DNA of 64,000 bases from Megachile rotundata (Eukaryota > Arthropoda > Insecta > Hymenoptera > Megachilidae): assembly GCF_050947335.1 (NCBI RefSeq), contig NW_027473857.1, positions 62,001 through 126,000 on the forward strand, in the 5' to 3' direction. Within the stretch, counting starts at the first letter, position 1, and each line of letters starts with the position of its first letter. This document shows positions 1 to 15,100 of the stretch, piece after piece. The notes under the pieces were generated by a model. It saw only the letters and a list, made by a program, of their open reading frames with translations, was not told where the DNA came from and did not search any database. Made by a program: the position numbers and the translations under genes.

Positions 1-248
1 TAGATTGATAATAATAAGAGTAATAAGTATAGTAATTGTCGTTCTATCGACCACATAAGCATATTATGGCTAATAATATGAGTTAGATTGATAATAACAA
101 GAGTAATGAGTATAGTAAATGTAGTTCTATCGATCATATAAGCATAATATGGCTAATAATATGAGTTAGATTGATAATAATAAGAGTAATAAGTATAGTA
201 AATGTCGTTCTATCGATCATATAAGCATAATTTGGCTACTAATATGAG

Positions 249-1830
249 TTAGATTGATAATAATAAGAGTAATCAGTATAGTAATTGTCGTTCTATCGAT
301 CATATCTGCATAATATGGTTAATAATATGAGTTAGATTGATAATAGTGAGTGTAATAAGTATAGTAATTGTCGTTCTGTCGATCATATAAGCTTAATATG
401 GCTAATAATATGAGTTAGATTGATAATAATAAGAGTAATAAGTATAGTAATTGTCGTTCTATCGACCACATAAGCATATTATGGCTAATAATATGAGTTA
501 GATTGATAATAATAAGAGTAATGAGTATAGTAAATGTAGTTCTATCGATCATATAAGCATAATATGGCTAATAATATGAGTGAGATTGATAATAATAAGA
601 ATAATAAGAATAGTAATTGTCGTTCTGTCGATCATATAAGCATAATATGGCTAATAATATGAGTTAGATTGATAATAATAAGAATAATAAGTATAGTAGT
701 TGTCGTTCTATCTTTCTTATTAGCATAATATGGTTAATAATATGAGTTAGATTGATAATAATAAGAGTAATAAGTATAGTAATTGTCGTTCTATCGATCA
801 TATAAGCATTATATGACTAATAATGTGAGATAGGTTTATAATAATAAGAGTAATAAGTATAGTAATTGTCGTTCTATCGATCATATAAGCATAATATGGT
901 TAATAATATGAGTTAGATTGATAATAGTGAGTGTAATAAGTATAGTAATTGTCGTTCGGTCGATCATATAAGCATAATATGGCTAATAATATGAGTTAGA
1001 TTGATAATAATAAGAGTAATAAGTATAGTAATTGTCGTTCTATCGATCATATAAGCATAATATGGTTAATAATGTGAGTTAGATTGATAACAGGGAGTGT
1101 AATAAGAATAGTAATTGTCGTTCTGTGGATCATATTAGCATAATATGGCTAACAATATGAGTTAGATTGATAATAATAAGAGTAATGAGTATAGTAATTG
1201 TCGTTCTATCGATCATATAAGCATAATTTGGCTAATAATATGAGTTAGATTGATAATAATAAGAGTAATAAGTATAGTAATTATCGTTCTACCGATCATA
1301 TAAGCATAATATGGTTAATAATATGAGTTAGATTGATAATAATAAGAGTAATCAGTATAGTAATTGTCGTTCTATCGATCATATCTGCATAATATGGTTA
1401 ATAATATGAGTTAGATTGATAATAGTGAGTGTAGTAAGTATAGTAATTGTCGTTCTGTCGATCATATAAGCTTAATATGGCTAATAATATGAGTTAGATT
1501 GATAATAATAAGAGTAATAAGTATAGTAATTGTCGTTCTATCGACCACATAAGCATATTATGGCTAATAATATGAGTTAGATTGATAATAATAAGAGTAA
1601 TGAGTATAGTAAATGTAGTTCTATCGATCATATAAGCATAATATGGCTAATAATATGAGTGAGATTGATAATAATAAGAGTAATAAGTATAGTAAATGTC
1701 GTTCTATCGATCATATAAGCATAATATGGCAAATAATATGAGTTAGATTGATAATAATAAGAATAATCAGTATAGTAGTTGTCGTTCTATCGATCATATA
1801 AGCATTATATGGCTAATAATATGAGATAGA
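249..1830. repeat. Higher-order block, copy 1 (partner about 3,486-4,985)
   Basis: Shared rare variants define the block: AAGCTT (HindIII) at 389 and 3,626 (offset 3,237 = 39 monomers), the TCTTATTAG monomer near 710 and 3,947, CGGTCG at 957 and 4,111 (offset 3,154 = 38 monomers), and CTGTGGATC at 1,123 and 4,277. The offset drops by one monomer because monomers 748-913 of this copy correspond to the single monomer 3,985-4,067. Block limits were placed by eye. Confidence 0.75.
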
Positions 1831-2407
1831 TTTATAATAATAAGAGTAATAAGTATAGTAATTGTCGTTCTATCGATCATATAAGCATAATATGGTTAAT
1901 AATATGAGTTAGATTGATAACAGGGAGTGTAATAAGAATAGTAATTGTCGTTCTGTCGATCATATAAGCATAATATGGCTAATAATATGAGTTAGATTGA
2001 TAATAATAAGAATAATAAGTATAGTAGTTGTCGTTCTATCTATCTTATTAGCATAATATGGTTAATAATATGAGTTAGATTGATAATAATAAGAGTAATA
2101 AGTATAGTAATTGTCGTTCTATCGATCATATAAGCATTATATGGCTAATAATGTGAGATAGATTGATAATTATAAGAGTAATGAGTATAGTAAATGTAGT
2201 TCTATCGATCATATAAGCATAATATGGCTAATAATATGAGTGAGATTGATAATAATAAGAGTAATAAGTATAGTAATTGTCGTTCTATCGATCATATAAG
2301 CATTATATGGCTAATAATGTGAGATAGGTTTATAATAATAAGAGTAATAAGTATAGTAATTGTCGTTCTATCGATCATATAAGCATAATATGGTTAATAA
2401 TATGAGT

Positions 2408-2490
2408 TAGATTGATAATAATAATAATAATAAGAATAGTAATTGTCGTTCTGTCGATCATATAAGCATAATATGGCTAATAATATGAGT
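2408..2490. repeat. Satellite monomer with extended TAA-type run
   Basis: Positions 7-26 of this monomer form an almost pure GAT(AAT)n stretch followed by AAGAATAG. The monomer is still exactly 83 bp, so the run arose by substitutions or compensated slippage rather than net expansion. Confidence 0.7.
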
Positions 2491-3485
2491 TAGATTGATA
2501 ATAATAAGAGTAATAAGTATAGTAATTATCGTTCTACCGATCATATAAGCATAACATGGTTAATAATATGAGTTAGATTGATAACAGGGAGTGTAATAAG
2601 AATAGTAATTGTCGTTCTGTCGATCATATAAGCATAATATGGCTAATAAGATGGGTTAGATTGATAATAATAAGAGTAATGAGTATAGTAGTTGTCGTTC
2701 TATCGATCATATCTGCATAATATGGTTAATAATATGAGTTAGATTGATAATAGTGAGTGTAATAAGTATAGTAATTGTCGTTCTGTCGATCATATAAGCA
2801 TAATATGGCTAATAATTTGAGTTAGATTGATAATAATAAGAGTAATAAGTATAGTAATTGTCGTTCTATCGACCACATAAGCATATTATGGCTAATAATA
2901 TGAGTTAGATTGATAATATCAAGAGTAATGAGTATAGTAAATGTAGTTCTATCGATCATATAAGCATAATATGGCTAATAATATGAGTTAGATTGATAAT
3001 AATAAGAGTAATAAGTATAGTAAATGTCGTTCTATCGATCATATAAGCATAATTTGGCTACTAATATGAGTTAGATTGATAATAATAAGAGTAATGAGTA
3101 TAGTAAATGTAGTTCTATCGATCATATAAGCACAATATGGCTAATAATATGAGTTAGATTGATAATAATAAGAGTAATGAGTATAGTAATTGTCGTTCTA
3201 TCGATCATTTAAGCATAATATGGCTAATAATATGAGTTAGGTTGATAAAAATAAGAATAATAAGTATAGTAATTGTCGTTCTATCGATCATATTAGCATA
3301 ATATGGTTAATAATATGAGTTAGATTGATAATAATAAGAGTAATGAGTATAGTAATTGTCGTTCTATCGATCATATAAGCATAATTTGGCTAATAATATG
3401 AGTTAGATTGATAATAATAAGAGTAATAAGTATAGTAATTATCGTTCTACCGATCATATAAGCATAATATGGTTAATAATATGAG

Positions 3486-4985
3486 TTAGATTGATAATAA
3501 TAAGAGTAATCAGTATAGTAATTGTCGTTCTATCGATCATATCTGCATAATATGGTTAATAATATGAGTTAGATTGATAATAGTGAGTGTAATAAGTATA
3601 GTAATTGTCGTTCTGTCGATCATATAAGCTTAATATGGCTAATAATATGAGTTAGATTGATAATAATAAGAGTAATAAGTATAGTAATTGTCGTTCTATC
3701 GACCACATAAGCATATTATGGCTAATAATATGAGTTAGATTGATAATAATAAGAGTAATGAGTATAGTAAATGTAGTTCTATCGATCATATAAGCATAAT
3801 ATGGCTAATAATATGAGTGAGATTGATAATAATAAGAATAATAAGAATAGTAATTGTCGTTCTGTCGATCATATAAGCATAATATGGCTAATAATATGAG
3901 TTAGATTGATAATAATAAGAATAATAAGTATAGTAGTTGTCGTTCTATCTTTCTTATTAGCATAATATGGTTAATAATATGAGTTAGATTGATAATAATA
4001 AGAGTAATAAGTATAGTAATTGTCGCTCTATCGATCATATCTGCATAATATGGTTAATAATATGAGTTAGATTGATAATAGTGAGTGTAATAAGTATAGT
4101 AATTGTCGTTCGGTCGATCATATAAGCATAATATGGCTAATAATATGAGTTAGATTGATAATAATAAGAGTAATAAGTATAGTAATTGTCGTTCTATCGA
4201 TCATATAAGCATAATATGGTTAATAATGTGAGTTAGATTGATAACAGGGAGTGTAATAAGAATAGTAATTGTCGTTCTGTGGATCATATAAGCATAATAT
4301 GGCTAACAATATGAGTTAGATTGATAATAATAAGAGTAATGAGTATAGTAATTGTCGTTCTATCGATCATATAAGCATAATTTGGCTAATAATATGAGTT
4401 AGATTGATAATAATAAGAGTAATAAGTATAGTAATTATCGTTCTACCGATCATATAAGCATAATATGGTTAATAATATGAGTTAGATTGATAATAATAAG
4501 AGTAATCAGTATAGTAATTGTCGTTCTATCGATCATATCTGCATAATATGGTTAATAATATGAGTTAGATTGATAATAGTGAGTGTAATAAGTATAGTAA
4601 TTGTCGTTCTGTCGATCATATAAGCTTAATATGGCTAATAATATGAGTTAGATTGATAATAATAAGAGTAATAAGTATAGTAATTGTCGTTCTATCGACC
4701 ACATAAGCATATTATGGCTAATAATATGAGTTAGATTGATAATAATAAGAGTAATGAGTATAGTAAATGTAGTTCTATCGATCATATAAGCATAATATGG
4801 CTAATAATATGAGTGAGATTGATAATAATAAGAGTAATAAGTATAGTAAATGTCGTTCTATCGATCATATAAGCATAATATGGCAAATAATATGAGTTAG
4901 ATTGATAATAATAAGAATAATCAGTATAGTAGTTGTCGTTCTATCGATCATATAAGCATTATATGGCTAATAATGTGAGATAGAT
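3486..4985. repeat. Higher-order block, copy 2 (partner about 249-1,830)
   Basis: This copy matches 249-1,830 through the same series of diagnostic monomers, including two AAGCTT monomers at 3,626 and 4,622. It is one monomer shorter: 3,985-4,067 replaces two monomers of the partner. That is the kind of change expected from unequal exchange. Confidence 0.75.
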
Positions 4986-5249
4986 TGATAATAATAAGAG
5001 TAATGAGTATAGTAAATGTAGTTCTATCGATCATATAAGCATAATATGGCTAATAATATGAGTGAGATTGATAATAATAAGAGTAATAAGTATAGTAATT
5101 GTCGTTCTATCGATCATATAAGCATTATATGGCTAATAATGTGAGATAGGTTTATAATAATAAGAGTAATAAGTATAGTAATTGTCGTTCTATCGATCAT
5201 ATAAGCATAATATGGTTAATAATATGAGTTAGATTGATAATAATAAGAG

Positions 5250-8200
5250 TAATAAGTATAGTAAATGTCGTTCTATCGATCATATAAGCATAATTTGGCT
5301 AATAATATGAGTTAGATTGATAATAATAAGTGTAATAAGTATAGTAAATGTCGTTCTATCGATCATATAAGCATAATATGCCTAATAATATGAGCTAGAT
5401 TGATAATAATAAGAGTAATAAGTATAGTAATTGTCGTTCTATCGATCATATAAGCATAATTTGGCTAATAATATGAGTTAGATTGATAATAATAAGAGTA
5501 ATAAGTATAGTAATTATCGTTCCACCGATCATATAAGCATAACATGGTTAATAATATGAGTTAGATTGATAACAGGGAGTGTAATAAGAATAGTAATTGT
5601 CGTTCTGTCGATCATATAAGCATAATATGGCTAATAAGATGGGTTAGATTGATAATAATAAGAGTAATGAGTATAGTAGTTGTCGTTCTATCGATCATAT
5701 CTGCATAATATGGTTAATAATATGAGTTAGATTGATAATAGTGAGTGTAATAAGTATAGTAATTGTCGTTCTGTCGATCATATAAGCATAATATGGCTAA
5801 TAATATGAGTTAGATTGATAATAATAAGAGTAATAAGTATAGTAATTGTCGTTCTATCGACCACATAAGCATATTATGGCTAATAATATGAGTTAGATTG
5901 ATAATAGTAAGAGTAATGAGTATAGTAAATGTAGTTCTATCGATCATATAAGCACAATATGGCTAATAATATGAGTTAGATTGATAATAATAAGAGTAAT
6001 GAGTATAGTAATTGTCGTTCTATCGATCATTTAAGCATAATATGGCTAATAATATGAGTTAGGTTGATAAAAATAAGAATAATAAGTATAGTAATTGTCG
6101 TTCCATCGATCATATTAGCATAATATGGTTAATAATATGAGTTAGATTGATAATAATAAGAGTAATGAGTATAGTAATTGTCGTTCTATCGATCATATAA
6201 GCATAATTTGGCTAATAATATGAGTTAGATTGATAATAATAAGAGTAATAAGTATAGTAATTATCGTTCTACCGATCATATAAGCATAATATGGTTAATA
6301 ATATGTGTTAGATTGATAATAATAAGAGTAATGAGTATAGTAATTGTCGCTCTATCGATCATATCTGCATAATATGGTTAATAATATGAGTTAGATTGAT
6401 AATAATAAGAGTAATAAGTATAGTAATTGTCGTTCTATCGATCATATAAGCATAATTTGGCTAATAATATGAGTTAGATTGATAATAATAAGAGTAATTA
6501 GTATAGTAATTGTCGTTCTGTCGATCATATAAGCATAATATGGCTAATAATATGAGTTAGATTGATAATAATAAGAATAATAAGAATAGTAATTGTCGTT
6601 CTGTCGATCATATAAGCATAATATGGCTAATAATATGAGTTAGATTGATAATAATAAGAATAATAAGTATAGTAGTTGTCGTTCTATCTATCTTATTAGC
6701 ATAATATGGTTAATAATATGAGTTAGATTGATAATAATAAGAGTAATAAGTATAGTAATTGTCGTTCTATCGATCATATAAGCATTATATGGCTAATAAT
6801 GTGAGATAGATTGATAATAATAAGAGTAATGAGTATAGTAAATGTAGTTCTATCGATCATATAAGCATAATATGGCTAATAATATGAGTGAGATTGATAA
6901 TAATAAGAGTAATAAGTATAGTAATTGTCGTTCTATCGATCATATAAGCATTATATGGCTAATAATGTGAGATAGGTTTATAATAATAAGAGTAATAAGT
7001 ATAGTAATTGTCGTTCTATCGATCATATAAGCATAATATGGTTAATAATATGAGTTAGATTGATAATAATAAGAATAATAAGAATAGTAATTGTCGTTCT
7101 GTCGATCATATAAGCATAATATGGCTAATAATATGAGTTAGATTGATAATAATAAGAATAATAAGTATAGTAGTTGTCGTTCTATCTATCTTATTAGCAT
7201 AATATGGTTAATAATATGAGTTAGATTGATAATAATAAGAGTAATAAGTATAGTAATTGTCGTTCTATCGATCATATAAGCATTATATGGCTAATAATGT
7301 GAGATAGATTGATAATAATAAGAGTAATGAGTATAGTAAATGTAGTTCTATCGATCATATAAGCATAATATGGTTAATAATATGAGTTAGATTGATAATA
7401 ATAAGAGTAATGAGTATAGTAATTGTCGTTCTATCGATCATATAAGCATAATTTGGCTAATAATATGAGTTAGATTGATAATAATAAGAGTAATATGTAT
7501 AGTAATTATCGTTCTACCGATCATATAAGCATAATATGGTTAATAATATGAGTAAGATTGATAATAATAAGAGTAATGAGTATAGTAATTGTCGCTCTAT
7601 CGATCATATCTGCATAATATGGTTAATAATATGAGTTTGATTGATAATAGTGAGTGTAATAAGTATAGTAATTGTCGTTCGGTCGATCATATAAGCATAA
7701 TATGGCTAATAATATGAGTTAGATTGATAATAATAAGAGTAATTAGTATAGTAATTGTCGTTCTATCGATCATATAAGCATAATTTGGCTAATAATATGA
7801 GTTAGATTGATAATAATAACAGTAATAAGTATAGCAATTATCGTTCTACCGATCATATAAGCATAATATGGTTAATAATATGAGTTAGATTGATAACAGG
7901 GAGTGTAATAAGAATAGTAATTGTCGTTCTGTGGATCATATAAGCATAATATGGCTAATAATATGAGTTAGATTGATAATAATAAGAGTAATGAGTATAG
8001 TAATTGTCGTTCTATCGATCAGATAAGCATAATTTGGCTAATAATATGAGTTAGATTGATAATAATAAGAGTAATAAGTATAGTAATTATCGTTCTACCG
8101 ATCATATAAGCATAATATGGCTAATAATATGAGTTAGATGGATAATAATATGAGTAATAAGTATAGTAATTATCGTTCTACCGATCATATAAGCATAATA

Positions 8201-9650
8201 TGGTTAATAATATGAGTTAGATTGATAACAGGGAGTGTAATAAGAATAGTCATTATCGTTCTGTCGATTATATAAGCATAATATGGCTAATAATATGAGT
8301 TAGATTGATAATAATAAGAGTAATAAGTATAGTAATTGTCGTTCTATCGACCACATAAGCATATTATGGCTAATAATATGAGTTAGATTGATAATAATAA
8401 GAGTAATGGGAATAGTAAATGTAGTTCTATCGATCATATAAGCATAATATGGCTAATAATATGAGTTAGATTGATAATAATATGAGTAATAAGTATAGTA
8501 AATGTCGTTCTATCGATCATATAAGCATAATTTGGCTAATAATATGAGTTAGATTGATAATAATAAGTGTAATAAGTATAGTAAATGTCGTTCTATCGAT
8601 CATATAAGCATAATATGCCTAATAATATGAGCTAGATTGATAATAATAAGAGTAATAAGTATAGTAATTGTCGTTCTATCGATCATATAAGCATAATTTG
8701 GCTAATAATATGAGTTAGATTGATAATAATAAGAGTAATAAGTATAGTAATTATCGTTCCACCGATCATATAAGCATAACATGGTTAATAATATGAGTTA
8801 GATTGATAACAGGGAGTGTAATAAGAATAGTAATTGTCGTTCTGTCGATCATATAAGCATAATATGGCTAATAAGATGGGTTAGATTGATAATAATAAGA
8901 GTAATGAGTATAGTAGTTGTCGTTCTATCGATCATATCTGCATAATATGGTTAATAATATGAGTTAGATTGATAATAGTGAGTGTAATAAGTATAGTAAT
9001 TGTCGTTCTGTCGATCATATAAGCATAATATGGCTAATAATATGAGTTAGATTGATAATAATAAGAGTAATAAGTATAGTAATTGTCGTTCTATCGACCA
9101 CATAAGCATATTATGGCTAATAATATGAGTTAGATTGATAATAATAAGAGTAATGAGTATAGTAAATGTAGTTCTATCGATCATATAAGCACAATATGGC
9201 TAATAATATGAGTTAGATTGATAATAATAAGAGTAATGAGTATAGTAATTGTCGTTCTATCGATCATTTAAGCATAATATGGCTAATAATATGAGTAAGG
9301 TTGATAAAAATAAGAATAATAAGTATAGTAATTGTCGTTCTATCGATCATATTAGCATAATATGGTTAATAATATGAGTTCGATTGATAATAATAAGAGT
9401 AATGAGTATAGTAATTGTCGTTCTATCGATCATATAAGCATAATTTGGCTAATAATATGAGTTAGATTGATAATAATAAGAGTAATAAGTATAGTAATTA
9501 TCGTTCTACCGATCATATAAGCATAATATGGTTAATAATATGAGTTAGATTGATAATAATAAGAGTAATGAGTATAGTAATTGTCGCTCTATCGATCATA
9601 TCTGCATAATATGGTTAATAATATGAGTTAGATTGATAATAATAAGAGTA
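5250..9650. repeat. Two copies of a 39-monomer (3,237-bp) higher-order repeat
   Basis: The rare pair ATGCCTAAT and TGAGCTAG occurs at 5,378 and again at 8,615. The GATGGGTTAG variant follows at 5,638 and 8,875, and the CACAATATGG and CATTTAAGC monomers also recur. The offset is constant at 3,237 bp, or 39 x 83. Outer limits are approximate. The GATGGGTTAG type also occurs near 2,651, 10,619 and 11,034, spaced 36, 21 and 5 monomers from neighbouring copies. Confidence 0.7.
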
Positions 9651-12199
9651 ATAAGTATAGTAATTGTCGTTCTATCGATCATATAAGCATAATTTGGCTA
9701 ATAATATGAGTTAGATTGATAATAATAAGAGTAATTAGTATAGTAATTGTCGTTCTATCGATCATATAAGCATAATTTGGCTAATAATATGAGTTAGATT
9801 GATAATAATAAGAGTAATAAGTATAGTAATTGTCGTTCTATCGATCATATAAGCATAATTTGGCTAATAATATGAGTTAGATTGATAATAATAAGAGTAA
9901 TAAGTATAGTAATTATCGTTCTACCGATCATATAAGCATAATATGGTTAATAATATGAGTTAGATTGATAACAGGGAGTGTAATAAGAATAGTAATTATC
10001 GTTCTGTCGATTATATAAGCATAATATGGCTAATAATATGAGTTAGATTGATAATAATAAGAGTAATAAGTATAGTAATTGTCGTTCTATCGACCACATA
10101 AGTATATTATGGCTAATAATATGAGTTAGATTGATAATAATAGGAGTAATGAGTATAGTAAATGTAGTTCTATCGATCATATAAGCATAATATGGCTAAT
10201 AATATGAGTTAGATTGATAATAATAAGAGTAATAAATATAGTAAATGTCGTTCTATCGATCATATAAGCATAATTTGGCTAATAATATGAGTTAGATTGA
10301 TAATAATAAGTGTAATTAGTATAGTAAATGTCGTTCTATCGATCATATAAGCATAATATGGCTAATAATATGAGCTAGATTGATAATAATAAGAGTAATA
10401 AGTATAGTAATTGTCGTTCTATCGATCATATAAGCATAATTTGGCTAATAATATGAGTTAGATTGATAAAAATAAGAGTAATAAGTATAGTAATTATCGT
10501 TCTACCGATCATATAAGCATAACATGGTTAATAATATGAGTTAGATTGATAACAGGGAGTGTAATAAGAATAGTAATTGTCGCTCTGTCGATCATATAAG
10601 CATAATATGGCTAATAAGATGGGTTAGATTGATAATAATAAGAGTAATGAGTATAGTAATTGTCGTTCTATCGATCATATCTGCATAATATTGTAAATAA
10701 TATGAGTTAGATTGATAATAGTGAGTGTAATAAGTATAGTAATTGTCGTTCTGTCGATCATATAAGCATAATATGGCTAATAATATGAGTTAGATTGATA
10801 ATAATAAGAGTAATAAGTATAGTAATTGTCGTTCTATCGATCATATAAGCATAATATGGCTAATAATATGAGTTAGATTGATAATAATAAGAGTAATGAG
10901 TATAGTAATTATCGTCCTACCGATCATATAATCATAACATGGTTAATAATATGAGTTAGATTGATAACAGGGAGTGTAATAAGAATAGTAATTGTCGTTC
11001 TGTCGATCATATAAGCATAATATGGCTAATAAGATGGGTTAGATTGATAATAATAAGAGTAATGAGTATAGTAGTTGTCGTTCTATCGATCATATCTGCA
11101 TAATATGGTTAATAATATGAGTTAGATTGATAATAGTGAGTGTAATAAGTATAGTAATTGTCGTTCTATCGATCATATAAGCATAATTTGGCTAATAATA
11201 TGAGTTAGATTGATAATAATAAGAGTAATAAGTATAGTAATTATCGTTCTACCGATCATATAAGCATAATATGGTTAATAATATGAGTTAGATTGATAAC
11301 AGGGAGTGTAATAAGAATAGTAATTATCGTTCTGTCGATTATATAAGCATAATATGGCTAATAATATGAGTTAGATTGATAATAATAAGAGTAATAAGTA
11401 TAGTAATTGTCGTTCTATCGACCACATAAGTATATTATGGCTAATAATATGAGTTAGATTGATAATAATAGGAGTAATGAGTATAGTAAATGTAGTTCTA
11501 TCGATCATATAAGCATAATATGGCTAATAATATGAGTTCGATTGATAATAATAAGAGTAATAAATATAGTAAATGTCGTTCTATCGATCATATAAGCATA
11601 ATTTGGCTAATAATATGAGTTAGATTGATAATAATAAGTGTAATTAGTATAGTAAATGTCGTTCTATCGATCATATAAGCATAATATGGCTAATAATATG
11701 AGCTAGATTGATAATAATAAGAGTAATAAGTATAGTAATTGTCGTTCTATCGATCATATAAGCATAATTTGGCTAATAATATGAGTTAGATTGAAAATAA
11801 TAAGAGTAATAAGTATAGTAATTATCGTTCTACCGATCATATAAGCATAACATGGTTAATAATATGAGTTAGATTGATAACAGGGAGTGTAATAAGAATA
11901 GTAATTGTCGTTCTGTCGATCATATAAGCATAATATGGCTAACAAGATGAGTTAGATTGATAATAATAAGAGTAATGAGTATAGTAATTGTCGTTCTATC
12001 GATCATATCTGCATAATATGGTTAATAATATGAGTTAGATTGATAACAGTGAGTGTAATAAGTATAGTAATTGTCGTTCTGTCGATCATATAAGCATAAT
12101 ATGGCTAATAATATGAGTTAGATTGATAATAATAAGAGTAATAAGTATAGTAATTGTCGTTCTATCGATCATATAAGCATAATATGGCTAATAATATGA

Positions 12200-15100
12200 G
12201 TTAGATTGATAATAATAAGAATAATCAGTATAGTAATTGTCGTTCTATCGATCATATCTGCATAATATGGTTAAAAATATGAGTTAGATTGATAATAGTG
12301 AGTGTAATAAGTATAGTAATTGTCGTTCTGTCGATCATAAAAGCATAATATGGCTAATAATATGAGTTAGATTGATAATAATAAGAGTAATAAGTATAGT
12401 AATTGTCGTTCTATCGCTCATATAAGCATATTTTGGCTAATAATATGAGTTAGATTGATAATAATAAGAGTAATAAGTATAGTAATTATCGTTCTACCGA
12501 TCATATAAGCATAACATGGCTAATAATATGAGTTAGATTGATAATAATAAGTGTAATAAGTATAGTAAATGTCGTTCTATCGATCATATAAGCATAATAT
12601 GGCTAATAATATGAGTTAGATTGATAATAATAAGAGTAATAAGTATAGTAATTATCGTTCTACCGATCATATAAGCATAACATGGCTAATAATATGAGTT
12701 AGATTGATAATAGTAAGAGTAATAAGTATAGTAATTGTCGTTCTATCGATCATATAAGCATAATTTGGCTAATAATATGAGTTAGATTGATAATAATAAG
12801 AGTAATAAGTATAGTAATTATCGTTCTACCGATCATATAAGCATAACATGGTTAACAATATGAGTTAGATTGATAACAGGGAGTGTAATAAGAATAGTAA
12901 TTGTCGTTCTGTCGATCATATAAGCATAATATGGCAAATAAGATGAGTTAGATTGATAATAATAAGAGTAATGAGTATAGTAATTGTCGTTCTATCGATC
13001 ATATCTGCATAATATGGTTAATAATATGAGTTAGATGGATAATAGTGAGTGTAATAAGTATAGTAATTGTCGTTCTGTCGATCATATAAGCATAATATGG
13101 CTAATAATATGAGTTAGATTGATAATAATAAGAGTAATAAGTTTAGTAATTGTCGTTCTATCGATCATATAAGCATAATATGGCTAGTAATATGAGTTAG
13201 ATTGATAATAATAAGAATAATCAGTATAGTATTTGTCGTTCTATCGATCATATCTGCATAATATGGTTAATAATATGAGTTAGATTGATATTAGTGAGTG
13301 TAATAAGTATAGTAATTGTCGTTCTGTCGATCATATAAGCATAATATGGCTAATAATATGAGTTAGATTGATAATAATAAGAGTAATGAGTATAGTAATT
13401 GTCGTTCTATCGATCATATCGGCATAATATGGTTAATAATATGAGTTAGATTGATAGTAGTGAGTGTAATAAGTATAGTAATTGTCGTTCTGTCGATCAT
13501 ATAAGCATAATATGGCTAATAATATGAGTTAGATTGATAATAATAAGAGTAATAAGTATAGTAATTGTCGTTCTATCGATCATATAAGCATAATATGGCT
13601 AATAATATGAGTTAGATTGATAATAATAAGAATAATCAGTATAGTAATTGTCGTTCTATCGATCATATCTGCATAATATGGTTAATAATATGAGTTAGAT
13701 TGATAATAGTGAGTGTAATAAGTATAGTAATTGTCGTTCTATCGATCATATAAGCATAATATGGCTAATAATATGAGTTAGATTGATAATTATAAGAGTA
13801 ATAAGTATAGTAATTGTCGTTCTATCGACCACATAAGCATAATATGGCTAATAATATGAGTTAGACTGATAATAATAAGTGTAATGAGTATAGTAAATGT
13901 ACTTCTATCGACCATATAAGCATAATATGGCTAATAATATGAGTTAGATTGATAATAATAAGAGTAATAAGTATAGTAAATGTCGTCCTAACGATCATAT
14001 AAGCATAATATGGCTAATAATATGAGTTAAATTTATAATAATAAGAGTAATAAGTATAGTAATTGTCGTTCTATCGATCATATAAGCATAATTTGGCTAA
14101 TAATATGAGTTAGATTGATAATTATAAGAGTAATAAGTATAGTAATTGTCGTTCTATCGACCACATAAGCATAATATGGCTAATAATATGAGTTAGACTG
14201 ATAATAATAGGAGTAATGAGTATAGTAAATGTAGTTCTATCGATCATATAAGCATAATATGGCTAATAATATGAGTTAGATTGATAATAATAAGAGTAAT
14301 AAGTAGAGTAAATGTCGTTCTATCGATCATATAAGCATAATATGGCTAATAATATGAGTTAGATTTATAATAATAAGAGTAATAAGTATAGTAATTGTCG
14401 TTCTATCGATCATATAAGCATAATTTGGCTAATAATATGAGTTAGATTGATAATAATAAGAGTAATGAGTATAGTAATTGTCGTTCAATCGATCATATAA
14501 GCATAATATGGCTAATAATATGAGTTAGATTGATAATAATAAGAGTAATAAGTATAGTAATTGTCGTTCTATCGACCATATAAGCATAATATGGCTAATA
14601 ATATGAGTTAGATTGATAATAATAAGAGTAATAAGTATAGTAATTGTCGTTCTATCGACCATATAAGCATAATATGGCTAATAATATGAGTTAGGTTGAT
14701 AATAATAAGAATAATCAGTATAGTAATTGTCGTTCTATCGATCATATCTGCATAATATGGTTAAAAATATGAGTTAGATTGATAATAGTGAGTGTAATAA
14801 GTATAGTAATTGTCGTTCTGTCGATCATAAAAGCATAATATGGCTAATAATATGAGTTAGATTGATAATAATAAGAGTAATAAGTATAGTAATTGTCGTT
14901 CTATCGCTCATATAAGCATATTTTGGCTAATAATATGAGTTAGATTGATAATAATAAGAGTAATAAGTATAGTAATTATCGTTCTACCGATCATATAAGC
15001 ATAACATGGCTAATAATATGAGTTAGATTGATAATAAAAAGTGTAATAAGTATAGTAAATGTCGTTCTATCGATCATATAAGCATAATATGGCTAATAAT

